64,000 nucleotides of DNA, from contig NMRB01000745.1 of the NCBI GenBank assembly GCA_002633025.1, forward strand, positions 90,901-154,900. The letters run 5' to 3'. How positions within the stretch are numbered: the stretch's first letter is position 1; every line of letters starts with the position of its first letter. Positions 18,700-29,975 of this stretch are shown here, in pieces. A model generated the notes under the pieces. That model saw nothing but the letters and a program-made list of their open reading frames with translations. It did not search any database and was not told where the DNA came from. Source of the stretch: Notospermus geniculatus (lineage: Eukaryota; Nemertea; Pilidiophora; Heteronemertea; Lineidae). The translations under genes and the position numbers were made by a program.

Positions 18700-20230
18700 G
18701 GCCTACATACGGTGGAACAGGAGAGCAATCAGTCATCTTTTTTTCAGAATTGGTTGGAAAGTTCTTTACTTTACTACCGCTGACCAAATTTTCTCCACTT
18801 GTCAAAAATTTTACCACCACCATGAAAGTTATCTCGAAACATTTGTCGGGAAGTGTTTCCCTACACAGATATTTTTCGGTTTAGTGTTAACAAAATTTGT
18901 ATGGCATTATTAAACAATCTAGCGTGACAATGCCCTTGTTCCCCAAGGTGATGACATGGATTCTGTCTTCTTCAGGTGATGAGTCATGGGTTCCGGCCAG
19001 TAAGGGCCTAAGTGTATGCTCTCCTACAGTACTCCTACTGTAAAGTATCTGCAGCACTGATGTTCAATTACCATCCAAAGTCGCCTGGTAATGACCATGA
19101 AACCAGGTGCCATTGCCTTTTATCGAGAGAACAGAACATGCATTTTGTCTCAAAGGGACGCCGAACTCTCACAGGTTTTTACATGAAATTCAATAATGCT
19201 GCTGAAATGAGCTCCATTTGTATCCTTCTGCTGCTAATCCTGTCATACGATGACGTCATACTTATAACAGGTGTTATTTTAAGTCTAAGAGATGCTTACT
19301 AAACTGCTACAGGGAGTGCAAATAAAGTGTTTGCTTGATGATCCATATCATACCATCTGATGGGTGCTGACAAAGCGTACACAAGATGTACGCAGGTGTC
19401 TTACAAGACATTGCCTCTATCAAAAGGCTGATGAACACCGTAGTTGCTAATGACTTCTTTCGCTCCTCTCAAAGGATGACTTTTTTACCAGAGGTTCCAA
19501 TAAATCGAAATTGTATTTCCTGATTGGTCTTTTGCCGTTTTGTGTGAAGCCCATTCATGAGTGTATAAACCTTCAACTTCAAGATCAGGCTGCAGTACCT
19601 TCATCCACTCATTTGAGCCCGTGGAAGACTTGCCTATTCATTGTGCCTGATCTACTCACGCTAAAGAGTGATCTAAAAAAAAAGCTTTCAGAGTGTTTTC
19701 TCTTCAATTTTCAAAACAGGCAGTGTTCTGTTACGTCGGATCTAGTATAGTCAAAGGGCTTACATGTAGCAGCTGAAAGGTGTCTCTTGGGAAAACTATT
19801 CAATTATTTCATAATAACGTCAGAACTTGAGGGATTTCCTGACACCGTATAATGGGAAATTGTGCCTTCCCTGTGTCTGCATGCACTAGGTTAACCTTCA
19901 GTGATGGAATTAGGAAGTGAAGGACAATACCTGTAGTGGTGTGCAGATACATGTAATGCTATTGTTAAAGGTAGGTGGCAAATATCAATTAATTGGCACT
20001 GCATGGCAGCAGCAGTAGCATAGCAGCAGCAGCAGTAGCAGTAGCAGTAGCAAGATTGTTGGGACAACATACATTGTCGGACAATTGTTGATACCATTGA
20101 TGCAATGGTCAGTTCTGTTGCAATTCATAAATGTGCCCTGTGCCACAAGTGTAATGTTTTTTGTTCACGGCAAGTCAGAACCAAAAGTACATCAAAGGTG
20201 TTGCGACAGAGGCTGGAAATCCCTGAAGCT
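18700..20230. other. No confident gene
   Basis: Several short open frames (for example 19012-19302 and 19511-19750) lack recognisable motifs. The region is AT-rich with one microsatellite. Confidence 0.35.
20006..20052. repeat. CAG/TAG trinucleotide microsatellite
   Basis: Interrupted (GCA)n/(GTA)n run on the plus strand, about 47 bp. Confidence 0.9.
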
Positions 20231-20232
20231 GT

Positions 20233-20592
20233 TTGAAGATATTCAATCTATTAAACACTGTGTCTGAAACAAATTACAGCAATCCTAGATTGCCATCAAT
20301 AATCAGTAGACGCCTGCCTCCATTTGCTGCTTCTGCCAACTGCACTCCAACTGGACGCCGTACAACTGTTCCTTCAGGTGAAAACATCCAAGAGAAGGAG
20401 AGGCACTGGAAGGGTGGTGAATACCGGTACGCAACGTGCAAAGTTGATCGTCAAAGATATCACACATGTATGAGTACCAGCTGCAAAGTACCATTACTGT
20501 ACGGCGGTACCAAAAGGAGTAGCAAGAGGAGAACTGGCCGAGCTGGGACTAGTTGGCAAAATATCTTTCCAATCCTACTGGCAGAGAGATGA
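20233..20592 (+). CDS. Unrecognised ORF, Cys/basic-rich
   Basis: The 119-codon frame has a basic middle (NIQEKERHWKGGEY) and RYATCKVDRQRYHTCMSTSC, then KVPLLYGG. The C...H.C...C...CKVPL arrangement is reminiscent of transposase C-terminal zinc fingers, but spacing is too loose to assign. Unknown. Confidence 0.25.
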   Translation: MKIFNLLNTVSETNYSNPRLPSIISRRLPPFAASANCTPTGRRTTVPSGENIQEKERHWKGGEYRYATCKVDRQRYHTCMSTSCKVPLLYGGTKRSSKRRTGRAGTSWQNIFPILLAER

Positions 20593-20830
20593 AATGGAAT
20601 TGGAGGTGACGAGTGTTTTCCGGGATGTGTTTGCCCTCAATGAAGACACTAGGCATGATTATGAGTTTGATTAAAAATCAGATACGTGTGCGACAGGCGA
20701 TCCACGGGGTGATAACGCTCACGCTACCGCTTATGTGGAAACGCGCCTTTAGAAGCGACTTAGGCCAATGCCCAGGTAAATCATCAGGAAGGAAACTATC
20801 AGGAAGTCGCCAAAAGTTTCCACGATCTAA

Positions 20831-21074
20831 AGCCTAGTTTATACTTCGACGCACGACCATCGTCGGCGACCAACGCGCGATCTTGCGTTCGACGCCGACC
20901 CCGTCGTGCGATTTGGTCGGCGTCCGATCGCGAGGCTGTTATTACTTGAGTCATTTCATAACGGGTCGCCGTCGCCGAAGTACGCTGGACTATGAATCAA
21001 TTCCGGGAAGTCGGCGTCCAGATTTGATCGGGCGTCAGACGCCGATGGTCTTGCGTCGAAGTATAAACTAGGCT
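20831..21074. mobile_element. MITE, PIF/Harbinger-like (TAA/TGA flanks)
   Basis: Ends AGCCTAGTTTATACTTCGAC and GTCGAAGTATAAACTAGGCT are complementary, with GC-rich GGTCGGCG/CGCC interior words. It is flanked by TAA (20828-20830) and TGA, one mismatch from the 3-bp TAA duplication typical of Harbinger. Confidence 0.8.
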
Positions 21075-21610
21075 TGAGGCGAAACGTGGCAGAGGACTGT
21101 CCTCATTCAAAAAACGGAAAAACTCCAAATACAGCTTGCCTGCGAATACAGGAAAAGGGCTGCCCTCAAGACAAGGGTTGATTTACTCGAACGACGCCAG
21201 GCGTCACCTGCCAAACGCCCTTTGGCAACACCAACCATGACCGAACGGAAATTTGATCATTTCGTTGATGAAAACGTAGACAACTTCACATTAAGTCAGT
21301 CAACCATGGAATACACATTGCCAACCCCGAAGAAAACGGAAGAAAATTACTGGCACTTCGTCCAGCACCTCAAATGCCAATAAAACTGTCTCAGTACAGC
21401 TTAGAAACTAATGACGACATAGTCACAGAAGAGAAGGCATTGACATGCTAAACGAAGAAACGATGTTTTGTAACTCCAAATTACGAACAGCCACCAATGC
21501 GTGTGAATATATTAGTCAGTTCAGGAGGTGTGTTAACTCTTTTTTCAAGGAACAATGTGGTATGTGTTGATTACAAACGTGTTTTAGTTAGTTATTTAGA
21601 ATAGCATTCA
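21075..21610. other. No confident gene
   Basis: Degraded coding-like sequence with several stops, and the 5-prime flank of the RAG1-N-like ORF. No clear RSS-like terminal repeat was identified by eye. Confidence 0.35.
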
Positions 21611-21613
21611 GCA

Positions 21614-22612
21614 ATGGATGGAACCAGCACCCATATAGACCAACACAAACAGGCTTTGCATACCTTATGTCGGATTTGTTGCAACCGCGCCAAAACAAAC
21701 AAGGAGAAAAAAACACGCTGCCCCTTTACAACATTTTCTAAAAAAGACATTATCTTGGCCTTCTATGAGATCGATATTTCCTCCGATACTGATGATGTCC
21801 ATGCCCCTTATATATGCAAGGGTTGTGTGACAAAGATACGCCATGCAAACGACCCCAAATATTCAAGAAGGTATGCTCTGTTCAGAGAGGAATGTAAGGA
21901 ACTGAATGCAACTTTTTGGAATCCTCACGGTACTACGTGTGGTGTTTGTAGAAAATATGAGGATCTAAGCAAACCAGGGGGAGGAAAGGTTCCTGTTAGA
22001 AGGGGTCGTCCAGTGAATACATCAGTGCCAGCCTTTGACATCCGCTCCTAAGATATTTTTTTTTCATTTCTCCAATATAAACATGAACAAATGTCCATCA
22101 GCTCGAATTCAGGAAAACTTGTTGATATTATTGACCTGTATTCATGCTCAATATGTTGTAACATTTTCTCCACCCATACGATTGGGACGCCTTGTGGGCA
22201 CCACTTTTGTTCCGCCTGTCTCTCTGGTGAATTCACAAGGAAAGAAAAGAATACTTTCACCTGCCCTGCCTGTAGCGAGACACTTTCATTTTCAGAGGTG
22301 CGAGTCGCAAGCCCATTTTTCATGAAACAATTGCTTCGATTAAAAAGTTGGATGCATTCATTGTTGTATTCAACAGTTTTTAAAGTATCCTGTCCTCCGA
22401 TATGCGCCCAAAAATGGCCTCCATCTTCAACATGGACCGGGTGGACATCAACCCATTCGAGCAATTCTTTGGCCCCCGACAATTTGGCTGTTTCGTCTTC
22501 ACCTTCACCTTTCTCAGTCTCAAAAGTATCGGAATCAGTATGCCACACGCAACCAGAATCGATGAGGTCTTTCCTCACGTCGATTTCAACGTCCGGGCAA
22601 GTCGTATCGTAA
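21614..22612 (+). pseudogene. RAG1 N-terminal-region-like ORF with RING finger, one in-frame stop
   Basis: Codons 1-145: CxxC at 19-22, then FYEIDISSDTDDVHAP (50-65), CKGC (68-71), a WNPHGTTC block (102-109) and CGVC (109-112). This mirrors the non-core RAG1 N-terminus: first Cys pair, FxIDxxxDxDxxH, second Cys pair, WxPHxxxCxxC. A TAA at 22049-22051 interrupts, but the same frame continues without other stops into a C3HC4 RING (codons 178-220: C-x2-C-x12-C-x-H-x2-C-x2-C-x14-C-x2-C), the next domain in RAG1. The catalytic core is not present. Known: such N-RAG transposons have been described in a mollusc and the region is a zinc-binding E3/dimerisation module. After about 22350 the frame becomes Ser/Thr-rich and may be non-coding. 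Confidence 0.8.
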
Positions 22613-22682
22613 AGATGCATCATCTTTTTTTCCATTTTTACAACACGATAGCGGAAGCTTGGAGCTGCCGCGAATGAACTTT

Positions 22683-23085
22683 TCACAGATTTCGCGAACG
22701 CTTTTTTCCTACGAGTTTTTTTCGCAAGATCAAATTCTCCAGGGTCTGTTTGGCGGGCGCCGAGTATTGAAATAGGGGCGAATTACCATCATCTAGGAGA
22801 TCAACCAATCGGTTGATTACTCCATCACGGATCAGTTCATCCATGGACCCAGGATCTTTCATGATGTCTATATTGGCAGCCATTTTCTGTAGCAAAGTCA
22901 CGGCTTGGTTCAACAAGATCTCCTCCTGACAAACATGTTTTGAGCCGCCATCTCCCCAAGGTGTCTTAATCAGGTGTTGTAGAGTCCGCAATAGTGGTTT
23001 CTGAATATCGTTACGGAGGAATCGCTTCACGGTTTCCACGTCCGAGCAGCAAGCTGCCAAAACTGCATGAAACGGCCAGGGCCAT
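22683..23085 (-). CDS. Armadillo/HEAT-like ORF, antisense
   Basis: Minus-strand open frame of about 130 codons with helical, leucine-rich repeats: LLRTLQHLIKTPWG, LNQAVTLLQKMAANIDIM, ELIRDGVINRLVDLLDD and AKQTLENLILRKKL. The pattern resembles ARM/HEAT repeats. No ATG is in frame (a TTG lies at 23060). A splice acceptor-like AG near 23087 suggests an internal or last exon. With one frameshift near 22700 it would continue into a second minus-strand open stretch reaching about 22370 (acidic, EKGEGEDETAKL), which overlaps the tail of the RING ORF. Identity unknown. Confidence 0.45.
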
Positions 23086-23099
23086 TGTGCTCACCTGTG

Positions 23100-24280
23100 T
23101 GATGTAGTCAGGGTACATATATAATAGGTGCAGGTATAGATGTAAGTTTGTGTCATAACAGAACGTTAGGGACGCCGATGCGCTGTGTTATAAAAGAAGT
23201 GTAAGTATGATACTTGACGTATCGTTCGTTTTAGGCAAAAGATAAGTATCCAGACATGGTAGTCCATCCGCGATGGATCTAGTGCCAACTTGATGAGTCA
23301 TCCTCATACACAGACTGTGTGTTCTGCATTGTGTCTATGACCTTGGTCCCGTTTTCTCGCCAAGAGATCGTCGATGACTAGACGGGGCTATGAACAGTCT
23401 GGACTGAAGAGGTCGGTATTATTGTTGCTTGGTTGAGGGCTGCTTAAAAAAATTATTACTTTCAAAGTCGCCGCGGAGCTTGCAAGGTCAGACGCTGGTT
23501 TATGGGTAGGCTTCAGATAATAGACTGTATCACTCCAAAAGTGCGCAGGACCTGACTGGACAGCATCATGACGTATTTCGGTTTCAATTCGGAATGAATC
23601 CCCAGTGTGAAGGTAGCTAAAGTGTAAGCACGGGTATGGGGGGTTAAACCCGCATTTTTAAGACGTTGGCAAAACAAGACGTTGAGACACTTTTCAAAGA
23701 CATAGAGTTCAAAAATAAGACATTGAGTGGCACCTTTCAAAGACGTTCACACGTTTCAAAGACGTAGTTCAAAAATAAGACATTGAGTGGCGCCTTTCAA
23801 AGACGTCCAACTTTTCAAAGACGTAGTTAAAAAATAAGACGTTTGTGGCGCTCATTACAACCTCAGTCTCGCGCAAGTCCATATAAAATTACATGTCTCC
23901 CGTGTTTTAAGGCCATGTAAATGAAATAGTTGGTTAACATCTTTCCAATCTCAATTATTGACGAGGGTGGGAGTGTTTTTTAAAAATGTTTTATTGAGTT
24001 TGAGGATGCAAGTTACCATGGTAACCATCTTGATGAGGCCGAAATTTGATTGGATGTTGGTGCGTGGNATGTCGCCGTTTCAATGAAATATCGACCAATG
24101 AGGGTAGAGGATTTGTAAGAGCCAATCGAAAGTAAGGACGGCCTGTTCGGCAGGGCAGAGTTTGGATCGAAATTTTGTGGTGGGTCAGAAGATACGAAGT
24201 AGTTGTGGAAAGAAGCTGCGGTTGTCGAGTTCTTGTTCTGCTTCTTGTTCAGTTGTTAGTGTTGTATCGCCTATCGGTGG
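23100..24280. other. No confident gene; minisatellite inside, single N at 24068
   Basis: Apart from the repeat at 23690-23850 I see only short frames. GTAACCATCTTGATGAGGCC near 24015 and an N at 24068 precede the OB-fold gene. Confidence 0.4.
23690..23850. repeat. Minisatellite, about 58-59-bp units
   Basis: Three degenerate units share TTTCAAAGACGTAGTT and CAAAAATAAGACATTGAGTG (23709, 23768, 23826). Confidence 0.85.
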
Positions 24281-24288
24281 ACGTGATA

Positions 24289-25996
24289 ATGGCAGGTGTG
24301 GTAAAAATGAAGATTATCAGTCCAGGATGTATCCGGGGCAATGACTATCATTGCAAAGCTTTTGTCCCGGGAAAGGGGATATATGATCTGTATTGTCCCC
24401 CTTCCTTGAAGAGTGAGTTGGGCGTTGGGGGATGTGTAATGGTATTGCGAGCAACGTGGAGGGAAGAGTGTGGCTATAATTCGCCTAGGGGCTGATGCTC
24501 AGGTAAGTTTTTTGTGTTGTTGCTTTCTTCAAGCTGGACGTCCAAGTTGCAATGTCCAAGTTGTAGCCTAAACACTCACTCATGTCACTCACTGGTTCTC
24601 TATCCAAGTGACGTCTGCGGTGCTGCCACTTATTATTGGTGATAGGCCTATAGGGCTATACTGACGTCAATATTGACTATCGTGAGTGATTTGGATCGGA
24701 CCGAGCACCAGTCTGGTGCTGCCGCCTGCACGAAGGAATAAAACTAGGGAAACTAGTTTGCTGGCCATGTTTGTAAACAAATCAGTTTGTTTATAACTTG
24801 GACACTGAGGTCCTTTAAGAAATAGGTAGGTGTATAGGCCTATGATATGGTGTGTGGGATGTGATGAGTTAACGTAAGAAAGAGTGATTGTGGGCGTAGG
24901 GTTGTTGTGTGACTTTGTCTGTTTGTGAAGTAGATAGGCGTATAAACTGTTGTCTGTGTTTCAGGTTTTTGAGACCTTTCCATTTGATGTGCCTGAAGAT
25001 GAATTGAAGAAGTTTTACCACGCTCCTAGTTTGACTGTGCGTCAAATCAAAGGCAAACGTGAGAGGGACAGGGTTTCTGTCGAGGGCGTTGTTGAACAGG
25101 TTGGTAGGCGTAGGCTTGTATAGTAGTAGCAAGCTGGTAGTAGTATTTTGTTGTGATTGGCTGGGACACAGGTTCATGTCCTGAAAAGGTAGTTGCCTGG
25201 TATATGAATAATAATGATATATTGTAAAGACCGGAATAATTGATTGAATCTGAATATTGTTGAATGTATTTCCAGGTTTCCCCCAATAAAAAGCCGTGAG
25301 AATGCGAATTGGAGGCGCAGAGATATTACTGTGAAAGATGCGGAGGATGAAACAATTCTGTCCAAGTTTTGGGATAAGGCTGCCGATGATGTCGACGACG
25401 GACTAGTGAAGAAAAAAGTCAAGTTTGAGAATATGGAAGTATCGGTGTATAACGGGAAAGTCTCGTTACAAAATAGCCAAGAAATGGTAGTGAATGTAAG
25501 TAGATACTTGTATGACATTAGTAGGTATAGAGGGTGTGCAAGGGAAAACATTTCAGTATGTTTGTCATTTTGTTTGGAGGTTGTTGTGTTGTGTATTTTT
25601 GTTGTGGGCTTAGTATTTGTGTAGTATTGGGATTAGTTTTTGCCTTGGTGCTTGAAGTTGGTTGTTGATAATGGGGCTGGTTCTGATTATGATTTAGATG
25701 TATATTTGACAATTTCAGGTGAGAGTTTATGTGATGTTGGTATTGATCATGTTCATTGATGTAGTATATTGTTTCAGGTGATTGAGAAGAATGAAGAGCT
25801 TGAAATCGAGGTGTTGGCAGTTAAACCACATAAAGATCAAGGATTACGGGTGCTGTTGGCTGTCGTGAAAGGCGTGGCGACTACCGTTTCATGTGAGAAA
25901 AGGATTCTGCCTGAGATGATGTGTAGTGCAGTTAATTTGCCCAAGAAATGGAACGTGGAACTGAACGTAAAGAACGAAATTGTCAAATTCCTGTAG
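24289..25996 (+). CDS. OB-fold (RPA-like ssDNA-binding) protein, four exons
   Basis: Proposed exons: 24289-about 24502, 24965-25099, 25276-25495 and 25778-25996 (stop), each with AG/GT edges. Exon 1 starts AGVVKMKIISPG. Exon 3 has NWRRRDITVKDAEDETILS, KFWDKAADDV, KFENMEVSVYNGKVSLQ, the strand order of RPA70-type OB folds (R-x-I-x-L-x-D, then LW-like, then a V...YNGKxSL strand). Exon 4 ends with IVKFL. Junction 3-4 is phase 0 on both sides. Exon 1 has a TGA 8 bp before its donor and exon 3 is one base out of phase with exon 2, so the locus may be a pseudogene or contain sequence errors. It would bind single-stranded nucleic acid. Confidence 0.6.
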
Positions 25997-26108
25997 GCCC
26001 TTAGTGGCTCCTGGTGTACTGGTGGGATGTATAGTGGTACTTTGGAGTGATTATTTGTGTGTAATTCAGAACTGGTAATTTAGATATGAAAGTCTAAGTA
26101 GGTAGGAT

Positions 26109-26695
26109 GGTCATTAAAGCACATAAGGATCAAGGATTATTGGTGCTGTTAGCTATTGTGAAGTTTGTGGTGATTACTGTTGCCTGTGGCAAAAGGATTT
26201 TACCTGAGATAATGTGTAGTGCACTTAATTTGTCCAAGAAATGGAACGTGGAACTGAACTTGTCAAATTCGTGTAGGCCTTAAGTGGTGAATGACCTGGC
26301 GTACTGGTAGGATGTACACTGGTAATTTGGACTGATCATTTGTGTGTAATTCAGTACTGGTAATTATAATTCAAATATGAAAGTGTAGGTCAGTAGGATA
26401 TATGGTCATTGAAGCAGATAAGGATCAAGGATTATCGGTACTGTTGGGTATTGTGAAGTTTGTGGTGGCTACTGTTACGTGTGAGAAAAGGATGTGTAGT
26501 GGAGTTAATTTGTCCAAGAAATATGGAACGTAGAACTGATCATAAAGAACGAAATTGTCAAATTCCTGTAGGCCGTAAGTGGTTAATCGCTTGGCGTAGG
26601 CCTAACGGTGTGATGTACAGCGGTAATTTGGACTGATCATTTGTGTGTAATTCAGTAATTATAATCTATAATGAAAGTGTAAGTCAGAACATGGT
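26109..26695. repeat. Two decayed tandem copies of the last exon
   Basis: Copies starting near 26111 and 26405 repeat exon 4 of the preceding gene and its 3-prime flank with a period of about 292-295 bp (AAGGATCAAGGATTA, then TTTGTCCAAGAAAT, GGAACGTGGAACTGA). Copy 1 (25820-26105) is intact, and copies 2 and 3 have frameshifts and lost segments. The 3-prime flank (TTTGTGTGTAATTCAG) is repeated as well. Confidence 0.9.
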
Positions 26696-26839
26696 AATTG
26701 AGGAAGTTTGAGTGTGGGAAGTGTGGTTAATGGTATTGAGGCAATACTCAGTTCATGGTGCGATGATTTTGTGTTTTGACTTTGAGAGTTGTTTGTCTTT
26801 TGTTGTTGTTGCTGAAGTTGTGGGTCGTCAGTTTTCTCT

Positions 26840-27370
26840 TGAAAGTCGCTCCCCCTCACTATGCTACGGAAACAACCATTTTTAAATTTCTGGAGCATTT
26901 TGGATATGGGGAGTTTTCTCTGGAAAACTTCAGTGCCAAACCAGAAACGAATCAACCAACTGTCACAGTGATTGATGAGAGTCTGCAGGTAGGCCTATGT
27001 CCAGATGGTGATGTCCTGTTGAAAATTAAACCTCGGGTTGTTCAACCAGATAGGCTTATAAATTATTGTTTGAATCTGACACACTGGGCATTATGTATTA
27101 TGGAACTTGATGATACAGCACATGAATGGGACACACAAGAGTTATTCCTAACTGCATGCATAGCCTCCCATTCTTCTACTCGCACTCAAGGTTGAGTATG
27201 TATACTTTGTAGAGCGCATGGACTTCATTTTGAAAGTTGAGCATACGCTGTCACCATTACAACGTCTGCATGTACTGGAAGGAGCATTTGTGAACACACA
27301 TGGAGGTACTTGGAGAAATGCCGAGGAGGATGAAACCATCGGTGAGAAACCAAAAGTATCTGATAGCTGA
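26840..27370 (+). CDS. Unrecognised coding-like region (at least two pieces)
   Basis: A 139-codon frame ending at 27195 contains IFKFLEHFGYGEFSLENFS and TVTVIDESLQVG. After a frame change, 27187-27368 reads VEYVYFVERMDFILKVE, LSPLQRLHVLEGAFV and HGGTWRNAEEDE. Both are protein-like in composition but I recognise no domain. They could be exons of one gene (AG/GT sites are present near 26990 and 27340). Confidence 0.35.
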
Positions 27371-27599
27371 TACTGATAGCAGGGACTGGAGCAAATACCG
27401 GTAAGATTGAAAATGCATGCAATCTCACGTGCAGCAAGAACCGCAGACCTTAGTTTCGAGTATGACTGACCAAGTTGACAGTTGCCTCGGTGTTCATGCT
27501 AGGTCGCCAGACGAAAGCCTCCGGTGAAAAAGAGACATTAGTGAGAAAATGCCTCAATCAGCTGCGACCATTCCACTACTGAAGGCAGTGAGTGTAAAG

Positions 27600-27920
27600 G
27601 GTTTGATACCATCACCAAGTCTCCATTTGAAAGGACTGATCTGGTTGACATGAATCAGCGTAAAACACAGATTATAGATCGCTACTCTTGGGGGAGGCGG
27701 GTCCCAGATGAGGTACAAGTTGATGACAGCGATTTGGAGGATGTTTGAAATGAATTTGCTCTCCTGACTCAGAGACTGCAGATGGGATTTATTTCAGCAT
27801 CTAAATCAATATCGAGATCCAACACGGAGAACATACACTGTGATATCATGCGTTTCCTCAGTGGGAATGTGAATACTAAGTGGATTCTCTGGGAAATTAC
27901 AGGTGGTGAGCAAGATATCC
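27600..27920 (+). CDS. Unrecognised coding-like region
   Basis: Reads FDTITKSPFERTDLVDM, IIDRYSWGRRVPDEVQ and, after one TGA (27748), NEFALLTQRLQMGFISASK and HCDIMRFLSGNV. The charge pattern suggests a real but broken protein. No family recognised. Confidence 0.3.
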
Positions 27921-27924
27921 TGCA

Positions 27925-28385
27925 GGCATTGGCAATTTGCATGTAGATGAAATATAGAGTCGGGATATATCATCTTGTCCAAACAAGGCTATCGACTCCG
28001 TATGAACTCCGTCTTTAGCCTTGTCCGAATCGTGTCATCTTTTCCGTTAATGCATAAATTATTAATGAACCTAACCCCTACTTGACCCCGCCTCCGAGCC
28101 AATCAGAACTTGTGAAACAAATCACCGTTGGACACTTTCTTTGCTCTTCACGCTCGAATTTGTAACACGGATTTTGATTGGCGCGTCGATTTTCCTTCGC
28201 GCCCCGATGATTGGCTGAGGCTGTCACCACCTCAGAAACGGGAAATGTGGTGGATTCGAACCAGGCTAGATGACCGTCAGGACAGATAGACTGGTGAGAA
28301 CCAGATGGGAGATATTGACAAGGTAACTTGAAACAGTCCATGTAATAGGTTCCTGAAAAGATAGTTCTGTCAGGCTTACTGGAAT
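27925..28385. other. No gene seen
   Basis: Intergenic flank of the BEL/Pao integrase. One minus-strand frame (28078-28341) has no recognisable motif. Confidence 0.4.
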
Positions 28386-28930
28386 TTGCGCAAAATCAAA
28401 ATACGCAATGGAAAAATGCTCAAAGGGGAGATACCATTATCAAGGACAGGGATGGACTATTTCGGGCCATTCTCTATTCACAGCAGATGGAGAAGCACGG
28501 TAAAACGACACGGTGTCATACTTACATGTTTTGCAATAAGAGCCTGCACATTGAGATGGCACAAGCACTGGATACCGAGTCCTGCATAAATGCAATAAGG
28601 CGGTTTGTCGCGAGGAGAGGGAGTGTAAAATTGATCAGGTCGGACAACGGTACCAACTTGGTAGGAGCCAAGAATGAATTAGCACTGGCCATCAAAGAAT
28701 GGAACACCAATCACATCGAATCATGGCTAAAGCAAAGGCACTCCCATTTCGGCGGGGTTTGGGAGAGACATATAAGAACAATAAGGAAGGCACAATCCTT
28801 TCGAATGGATGACGGAAGACTCACCACACTCTTTTGCGAAGCCGAAACTATTATCAACAGCAGACCCATTACCAAGCTTTCCGACGATCCGAATGATTTG
28901 GAACCCCTCGCGCCGAATACTGAAAAGCTT
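28386..28930 (+). pseudogene. BEL/Pao integrase fragment, copy 2
   Basis: Motifs in order: DYFGPF (28452), VILTCFAIRA, HIEMAQALDTESCINAIRRF, VARRGSVKLIRSDNGTN (catalytic Asp in SDNGTN, 28643), HFGGVWERHIR and NSRPITKL. It is a second BEL/Pao lineage, distinct in sequence from 1405. Single-base shifts occur near 28530 and a deletion lies before HFGG. It ends abruptly near APN at 28920, followed by GACGAAC-rich sequence. Confidence 0.9.
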
Positions 28931-29249
28931 TTCTCATCAAAATGACGAACTTTGGTTCGTCTTCCATCACCAAACTGAGTACCCATTAAATTCGTCAAAA
29001 TGCAAGTCCAGGTTCGTCGTTTTGACGAACTCTTGACGAACAAAAACAATTCTGTGTACAACTTTGCTTCAAAAATTTGTCACAGACATGAATGAAAGTG
29101 ATCATTTCATTACACACATGGGGGTGAAATGTGATTTTAATTATTAATTAATATTATTTTTTTATGTCTTGCAATTGGCCTGTAGCAGCTAAGTGTGGAC
29201 CGTTTCGTAGGCTATTCAAACTCTAGCTGGTCATTCAAACCCTACGACC

Positions 29250-29535
29250 ATGACATTCAGGATTTTGAATTGTTCGGATGATTTGAAAGCTATTGAACGT
29301 GGTATCAAGAATGCGTTCAGACGGACGTGGCTGGAGGGAAAGGATGAGTTAGTGGATTTTCTGAGTGAATGGGTGATGAAGATCGAAAAGCTAGGTGAGG
29401 TTCTGTGTACATTTTGTGATGAGCGCATAAAATACGGAGGGAAGGGTAAGGCAAACCTTAATTAAAAGACATGCATTGAACAAGAAACACTCCAGGATAG
29501 GTGGGATAGGCAAGCCTTGTCTGCAGTATTTCAGC
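29250..29535 (+). pseudogene. BED-type zinc-finger fragment
   Basis: A frame reads KNAFRRTWLEGKDELVDF, then VLCTFCDERIKYGGKGKANL. After a 1-base shift it reads KRHALNKKHS. CxxC...GKxxLxxHxxxxxH with a preceding aromatic W fits BED/hAT-type DNA-binding fingers. The catalytic domain is absent. Confidence 0.5.
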
Positions 29536-29548
29536 GCACCGACGCAAT

Positions 29549-29735
29549 GGTGAGCTGTGTGTTGGGCCTACTCGCAGTTAGCCCACTCCTAGAAGTTAGA
29601 AGTTGGTTCAGTATGCAAAGGAATGTGGAGCACTAGACGGTTGAGCTGTGGGTTGGGCCTACTCGCAGTTGGCCTACTCCCAGAAATTGGTTCAGTATGC
29701 AAAGGAGTGTGGAGCACTAGATGGTTGAGATGGAA
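29549..29735. repeat. Tandem duplication, about 91-bp units
   Basis: Two units share TTGGGCCTACTCGCAGTT and GGTTCAGTATGCAAAGGA followed by GTGGAGCACTAGA. An inverted piece of the same unit lies in the spacer of the palindrome at 29861. Confidence 0.85.
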
Positions 29736-29897
29736 CGTACGACTGTCTCGTATAAACTACAGGAACGACTATGTGCTTCACACACCGAGTGACTTGTCAA
29801 TGATTTGAAAACGTATTGATGGGTGTCGTGTTGATCAGCAATGATATAAAAATAAAGAAATTCGAAAACACCTTTTTCATGATCAACTTAGTATTAT

Positions 29898-29940
29898 TGA
29901 GACTAGCTTTCGACCCCTACTAGGTCTTCATCAGGTCTCA
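29898..29940 (-). ncRNA. Candidate hammerhead ribozyme, mirror copy
   Basis: Exact reverse complement of the motif at 29976-30018, located in the left arm of the palindrome. The same pairing applies on the minus strand. Confidence 0.55.
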
Positions 29941-29975
29941 GAGCTCCATCTAGTGCTCCACACTCCTTTGCACAC

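Noticed and set aside
20006-20052. Polyserine/polyglutamine-coding tract
   Set aside because: Trinucleotide run lies outside any supported gene.
22048-22330. Minus-strand frame opposite the RING finger
   Set aside because: The plus strand carries an exact C3HC4 spacing here, so the antisense frame is a shadow.
21614-23500. RSS-like terminal repeats for the RAG1-N-like ORF
   Set aside because: Words such as cacagactgtg near 23310 lack a matching partner on the other side with a 12/23-type arrangement, so no claim is made.
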